A DNA stretch of 36,495 nt from an uncultured Pantoea sp. (lineage in GTDB: Bacteria > Pseudomonadota > Gammaproteobacteria > Enterobacterales > Enterobacteriaceae). Shown in pieces: positions 32,816 through 36,495 of the stretch. How positions within the stretch are numbered: the stretch's first letter is position 1; the number at the start of each line of letters is the position of its first letter. The stretch covers positions 1 through 36,495 of the forward strand of contig CAJYKU010000040.1 of the NCBI GenBank assembly GCA_913775175.1, in the 5' to 3' direction. Under the pieces are notes generated by a model. That model was not told where the DNA came from. It saw only the letters and a program-made list of their open reading frames with translations, and made no database searches. The position numbers were made by a program, and so were the translations under genes.

Positions 32816-33211
32816 CTATTCATCGGCATTAAAAGCCGCGGGCAACCATGTCAGGTCGCGCCCGGTAATGGCAATGATATCAAAACGGCAATTGACCGTA
32901 TCAAAACTGCCGCCACGCGCCAGCAGCCAGAGAGCTGCTGCCCGTAGCAACTTGTGTTGTTTCTGACGCGTCACGCTGGCAGCGGCACCGCCGTAGTGCG
33001 CATTACGGCGGTAACGCACTTCAACAAATACCCAGCAGTCTGCGTCACGCATAATCAGGTCGATTTCGCCACCGCGAAAGCGCACATTGCTGGCGATCCA
33101 TTCCAGACCAGCGCGCTCCAGATAACAGCGCGCCTGCTGTTCCTGCTGTGCGCCGATACGCTGACGGTTTACTGTACCGGAACGATCTGTCCCTGACGAT
33201 ACTGGTTCCAT
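32816..33211 (-). CDS. yraN: UPF0102 family protein YraN, predicted endonuclease-like
   Basis: A 131-residue protein, equal in length to E. coli YraN, with a PD-(D/E)xK nuclease fold. The active-site set is visible: Glu and Asp in [11 protein letters not shown], then EVR in [11 protein letters not shown], followed by [19 protein letters not shown] and [16 protein letters not shown]. Biochemical function is not firmly established; a role in DNA or RNA processing is inferred. Its start overlaps the 3' end of lpoA by 43 bp, which implies coupled translation. Confidence 0.95.
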   Translation of the reverse strand: MEPVSSGTDRSGTVNRQRIGAQQEQQARCYLERAGLEWIASNVRFRGGEIDLIMRDADCWVFVEVRYRRNAHYGGAAASVTRQKQHKLLRAAALWLLARGGSFDTVNCRFDIIAITGRDLTWLPAAFNADE

Positions 33212-35196
33212 GCCAGTTTCCTGTTAACAACACAATTAGTGTCTGCACTTAGCTTACCGGTGTTGCCATCAATGGCAAAGCCAGGTACCTGACGAATCTG
33301 GTTAAACTGGTTTGCCAGCGTCCAGGCATCCACGCCCATGGCATAGAGACGAACCAGCGAGTAGTCGTTATTAAACGACTTTAATACCTGCTGCATCAGG
33401 CCGGGATTCGCACCCGAGAGCAGCGGAATATCGCTGTACTGCAGGCCTTCCATCTCCAGCCGGAAGTCCGGACCAGCACCAGCCTGCGCGCTGCGCGAGC
33501 TGGCATAGAGAGCAATATTGTTGCGGCTGCTGGTGCGCATTGCAATCATCGGCTTAATCAGCTGAAGTTCGTTCTGGCTGGCCACGATATAGACCGCATC
33601 TACATTACCACTGCTTGCCTCTGCTGCTGGCGCCGAAGTCGTACTCTGCGGCGCAGGAATAGTCAGACCCGCAATCGCCACGCTTTGCGGCTGTTCAGCT
33701 TGCACCGTTAATGGTGTGCCGCTGAGTGTGATGCCCGCGCCGCTATTGATACCCTGCTTGAGTTCCGCTACGCCACTAAAACGCTGTTGCAGCACGGTTG
33801 CGCCGCCCAGTGTCTGCCACTCTTCAGCAAACGCTTTACCCACGCGATCGCCATAGCTGCTACGGGGAATAAGCAGCAGCGGCTGGCGCTTGCCCTGCTC
33901 AAACATATGGTGCGCTGCATCACGCGCTTCGTCTTCAGGAGAAAGCGCAAAATAGCAAATATTCGGATGGTTCTGGATCTGCTCGGGTTCGTTCAGCGCC
34001 AGAACATTCAGCGCTGTCTGGCTGTTCGCCACCTCTTCCACATGATTTTTCAGCAGCGGGCCGACAACCAGCGTGGCGCCATCCTGTTGTACCTGCTGCA
34101 TTACCTGTGCGATCGGCTGGCTGCTGGTATCGTATACCTTTATCCGGGCATTGCTGGCGGCAGGCGATGACGCAGCCGCTGCCGCGGGTTGCTGCGCTGA
34201 GCTATCCGCTGGCATTGTGGCGGCTGCCGGACTGACGACGCTATCTGCGGCACCATTTGCAGAGGCGGTATCCGTAGTGGCAGGCGCAGCGCTGTTTTCT
34301 GCTGTGTTTGTTTGCGGCGCCGCTGCGCTCATCAGGCCATTTTTCGCGTCATTGAAGCCTTTCTGAATAGCGCTGGCAAAGACCTGCGCCTGGCCATTTA
34401 GCGGCAGCAACAGAGCAATCGTGCTGGTAGAGGCTTGCGTAAAGTTCTTAACCTGACTCAGCTGTGAAGGCAATGTTTTCGCCGCCGGATTTTGTGGGTA
34501 GCGCGTCTGCCAGTCGCTGATGGCGGCTTTTAGCATCTGCGGATCCTGGCTATTTGCGTGCCAGGTATTCAGCAGATCAAGCCAGCCCTGCAGAGTGTTT
34601 TCATCAGCATTTATCACAATGTTATTGAGCTGATCCTGCGTCAGCTGCGTCAGCGCCTGCCAGGTCGCATCAATATTGCTCTGATGCGCATCACCCTGTA
34701 GCAGCGGTTCCTGAGCAATATAAGCGCGCAGCAGCGACAGCGATGGACGGTTCTGCGCAGCGGCGATCTGTAGCGCGTAGTAGCGCACCTGCTGATCGGA
34801 TGAGAGATCGCCGGGCTTAACCTGGCTAAGCAACTGCCCGGCACCCGTAACATTCTGTTGGGAGATCTGCAGTTGTGCACGCAGCAGCAGCAGCTCCTGC
34901 TGCTGAATATCCGACAGCTGCTGTGGTAGCTGGCCCAGCTGAGTCTGTGCCTGAGGATATTTTCCTTCCTTCAACAGGGCACGGATGGCAAGTAATTGCC
35001 AGTCGGTCTTGCTATCATCGCTGCTTTGCTGCGCCTGCTGCAGATAATAGTCAGAGCGGCCGGTAGCAGGCCCCTGGATATTAACATTAGAGGTTTGCTG
35101 TGGGCCCTGACCACTACAGGCGGTCAGAATTAGCCCAGCGAGAAGAACAGGTACAAAGCGCGCTGCTTTACGACGTACGACTTGTGAAGGAAGCAT
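33169..35196 (-). CDS. lpoA: Penicillin-binding protein activator LpoA
   Basis: A 675-residue outer-membrane lipoprotein (E. coli 678) that crosses the periplasm and stimulates PBP1A transpeptidase activity. From the ATG at 35196 the lipobox is LTAC, with Cys27 as the acylation site. An in-frame start at 35259 would displace the signal peptide and coincides with the rsmI start region. Residues about 28-260 form the TPR-like N-terminal domain ([29 protein letters not shown]). A long Ala/Ser/Thr/Pro-rich linker occupies about 290-350. The C-terminal periplasmic-binding-protein-like domain follows ([58 protein letters not shown]). It heads the lpoA-yraN-diaA-dolP cluster and is divergent from rsmI. 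Confidence 0.96.
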   Translation of the reverse strand: MLPSQVVRRKAARFVPVLLAGLILTACSGQGPQQTSNVNIQGPATGRSDYYLQQAQQSSDDSKTDWQLLAIRALLKEGKYPQAQTQLGQLPQQLSDIQQQELLLLRAQLQISQQNVTGAGQLLSQVKPGDLSSDQQVRYYALQIAAAQNRPSLSLLRAYIAQEPLLQGDAHQSNIDATWQALTQLTQDQLNNIVINADENTLQGWLDLLNTWHANSQDPQMLKAAISDWQTRYPQNPAAKTLPSQLSQVKNFTQASTSTIALLLPLNGQAQVFASAIQKGFNDAKNGLMSAAAPQTNTAENSAAPATTDTASANGAADSVVSPAAATMPADSSAQQPAAAAASSPAASNARIKVYDTSSQPIAQVMQQVQQDGATLVVGPLLKNHVEEVANSQTALNVLALNEPEQIQNHPNICYFALSPEDEARDAAHHMFEQGKRQPLLLIPRSSYGDRVGKAFAEEWQTLGGATVLQQRFSGVAELKQGINSGAGITLSGTPLTVQAEQPQSVAIAGLTIPAPQSTTSAPAAEASSGNVDAVYIVASQNELQLIKPMIAMRTSSRNNIALYASSRSAQAGAGPDFRLEMEGLQYSDIPLLSGANPGLMQQVLKSFNNDYSLVRLYAMGVDAWTLANQFNQIRQVPGFAIDGNTGKLSADTNCVVNRKLAWNQYRQGQIVPVQ

Positions 35197-35258
35197 ACTG
35201 TATCCAGTGATGTTTTTTACTTGATGCTCAATATTAAATCGGCAATTCGGATGAGACA

Positions 35259-36122
35259 ATGAAACAACTCGATCGGGCAGAGATTTCTGCCAGTACGCTC
35301 TATATCGTTCCTACCCCGATCGGTAACCTGGGTGATATCACGCAACGTGCGCTGACGGTACTCGCCAGCGTCGATCTCGTTGCAGCGGAAGATACACGTC
35401 ATACCGGGCTGTTGCTACAACATTTCGCCATCAATGCGCGACTGTTCGCACTTCACGATCACAACGAGCAGCAGAAAGCAGAGGTGTTGCTGGCTAAGCT
35501 GCTGGAAGGGCAGAGCATCGCACTGGTTTCAGATGCCGGTACGCCACTGATCAACGATCCGGGTTACCATCTGGTGCGCCGCTGTCGTGAAGCGGGCGTG
35601 CGGGTTGTGCCGTTGCCGGGTGCCTGTGCGGCAATTGCAGCATTGAGTGCGGCGGGCTTACCCTCCGATCGATTCTGCTACGAAGGCTTTCTGCCGGCCA
35701 AAAGCAAAGGACGTTGTGACGCGTTGCGTGCCCTGAGCGAAGAGAGCCGTACGCTGATATTTTATGAGTCAACGCATCGTGTGCTCGATACGCTGCAGGA
35801 TATGGTAACGGTGTGGGGAGCAGCGCGTTATGTGGTTCTGGCGCGTGAGCTGACCAAAACCTGGGAGACACTGCATGGTGCGCCTGTAGGCGAATTGCTG
35901 GCGTGGATCCGTGAGGATGAAAATCGCCGCAAGGGCGAAATGGTGCTGATTGTTGAAGGCCATAAAGCGGATGAAGAGGCGCTGCCCGCCGAGGCATTGC
36001 GCACGCTGGCGCTGTTGCAGACGGAGCTGCCGTTAAAAAAAGCGGCGGCACTGACAGCAGAAATTCACGGCGTGAAAAAAAATGCGCTCTATAAATATGC
36101 GCTGGCGCAGCAAGAAGAGTGA
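35259..36122 (+). CDS. rsmI: 16S rRNA (cytidine(1402)-2'-O)-methyltransferase
   Basis: A SAM-dependent tetrapyrrole-methylase-fold enzyme that 2'-O-methylates C1402 in the decoding centre of 16S rRNA. It has 287 aa (E. coli 286). Conserved motifs: [53 protein letters not shown], the SAM-pocket [18 protein letters not shown] and FLPAKSKGR, then [10 protein letters not shown]. Its start is 62 bp from the divergent lpoA start, and its stop codon overlaps the -35 of the rnpB promoter. Confidence 0.97.
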   Translation: MKQLDRAEISASTLYIVPTPIGNLGDITQRALTVLASVDLVAAEDTRHTGLLLQHFAINARLFALHDHNEQQKAEVLLAKLLEGQSIALVSDAGTPLINDPGYHLVRRCREAGVRVVPLPGACAAIAALSAAGLPSDRFCYEGFLPAKSKGRCDALRALSEESRTLIFYESTHRVLDTLQDMVTVWGAARYVVLARELTKTWETLHGAPVGELLAWIREDENRRKGEMVLIVEGHKADEEALPAEALRTLALLQTELPLKKAAALTAEIHGVKKNALYKYALAQQEE

Positions 36123-36147
36123 CAAATGCTGTCAGATCGCCTATCAT
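36119..36147 (+). promoter_or_regulatory. rnpB promoter
   Basis: GTGACA (36119-36124) and TATCAT (36142-36147) form a sigma-70 promoter with exact 17-bp spacing. The discriminator up to the RNA 5' end (36148-36155, CCTGCGCC) is GC-rich, typical of stringently controlled stable-RNA promoters. The start would fall at 36156, the mature 5' end. The -35 overlaps the rsmI stop codon. Confidence 0.85.
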
Positions 36148-36155
36148 CCTGCGCC

Positions 36156-36495
<340 letters not shown>

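Noticed and set aside
34140..34330. Ala/Thr/Ser-rich tract in lpoA as a frameshift or repeat expansion
   Set aside because: The frame is intact and a low-complexity linker between the two LpoA domains is normal for the family.

Overview
The window is a 36.5 kb piece of an enterobacterial chromosome. The core proteins closely resemble those of Escherichia coli as I remember them (RplI, FklB, CpdB, CysQ, YtfL, TamA, Ppa, Fbp, YhaJ, DiaA, LpoA, RNase P RNA), but with enough divergence and enough gene-order change to suggest a sister family, most likely Erwiniaceae (Pantoea/Erwinia-like). That family assignment is an inference from gene order and similarity, not a database result.

Layout. (1) 1-13,975: rplI, ytfB (minus), fklB, cpdB (minus), cysQ, ytfJ (minus), ytfK, ytfL (minus), the tamA-tamB translocation pair and ytfP. 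This follows the E. coli 95-96 min block, but cycA and its neighbours are absent between fklB and cpdB, and msrA is absent between ytfL and tamA. (2) 13,976-22,130: ppa, a DUF441 membrane protein, a chemoreceptor with a sigma-28-type promoter, fbp, mpl, darP, pmbA and cybC. In E. coli an ABC sugar transporter operon (ytfQRT-yjfF) lies between ppa and fbp; here the DUF441 gene and the chemoreceptor take its place. (3) 22,378-29,837: a nine-gene, plus-strand, tightly packed accessory operon. It encodes a stand-alone PRD protein, a glycine-rich 'SFCGS' protein, DUF4312, two polytopic membrane proteins (DUF4311, DUF4310), a COG3964-type metal-dependent amidohydrolase, a DgaE-like PLP enzyme, a KDGP-aldolase-like enzyme, and a multidomain PRD/EIIB/EIIA transcriptional activator. 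(4) 29,838-36,495: yhaJ (minus) and yhaK, the minus-strand envelope/replication cluster lpoA-yraN-diaA-dolP, divergent rsmI, and rnpB cut off by the window end. In E. coli this last block sits near 70-71 min, so the accessory operon fills a junction between two chromosome segments that are far apart in E. coli.

The accessory operon is the system of most interest. Its enzymes suggest a route: deacylation of an N- or O-acylated sugar acid, PLP-dependent loss of ammonia from a 2-amino-2-deoxy-aldonate (phosphate), and aldol cleavage to pyruvate and a triose (phosphate). Import would be by an undescribed transporter made of DUF4310/4311 with the small proteins SFCGS, DUF4312 and PRD. The regulator carries PTS-sensing domains, but no canonical PTS permease is encoded beside it. 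As I recall, the cluster is conserved in other bacteria (Enterococcus faecalis EF_0829-EF_0839, Aeromonas hydrophila AHA_3910-3917), but its substrate and transport mechanism are not established.

The non-coding layer has several clear signals: strong intrinsic terminators at convergent gene pairs, a 10-bp closing stem enclosing a 76-nt candidate structured leader ahead of ytfL, perfect inverted repeats upstream of pmbA, ytfK and the chemoreceptor, and a well-formed rnpB promoter whose -35 overlaps the rsmI stop codon. I saw no IS element, CRISPR array, tRNA gene or pseudogene.
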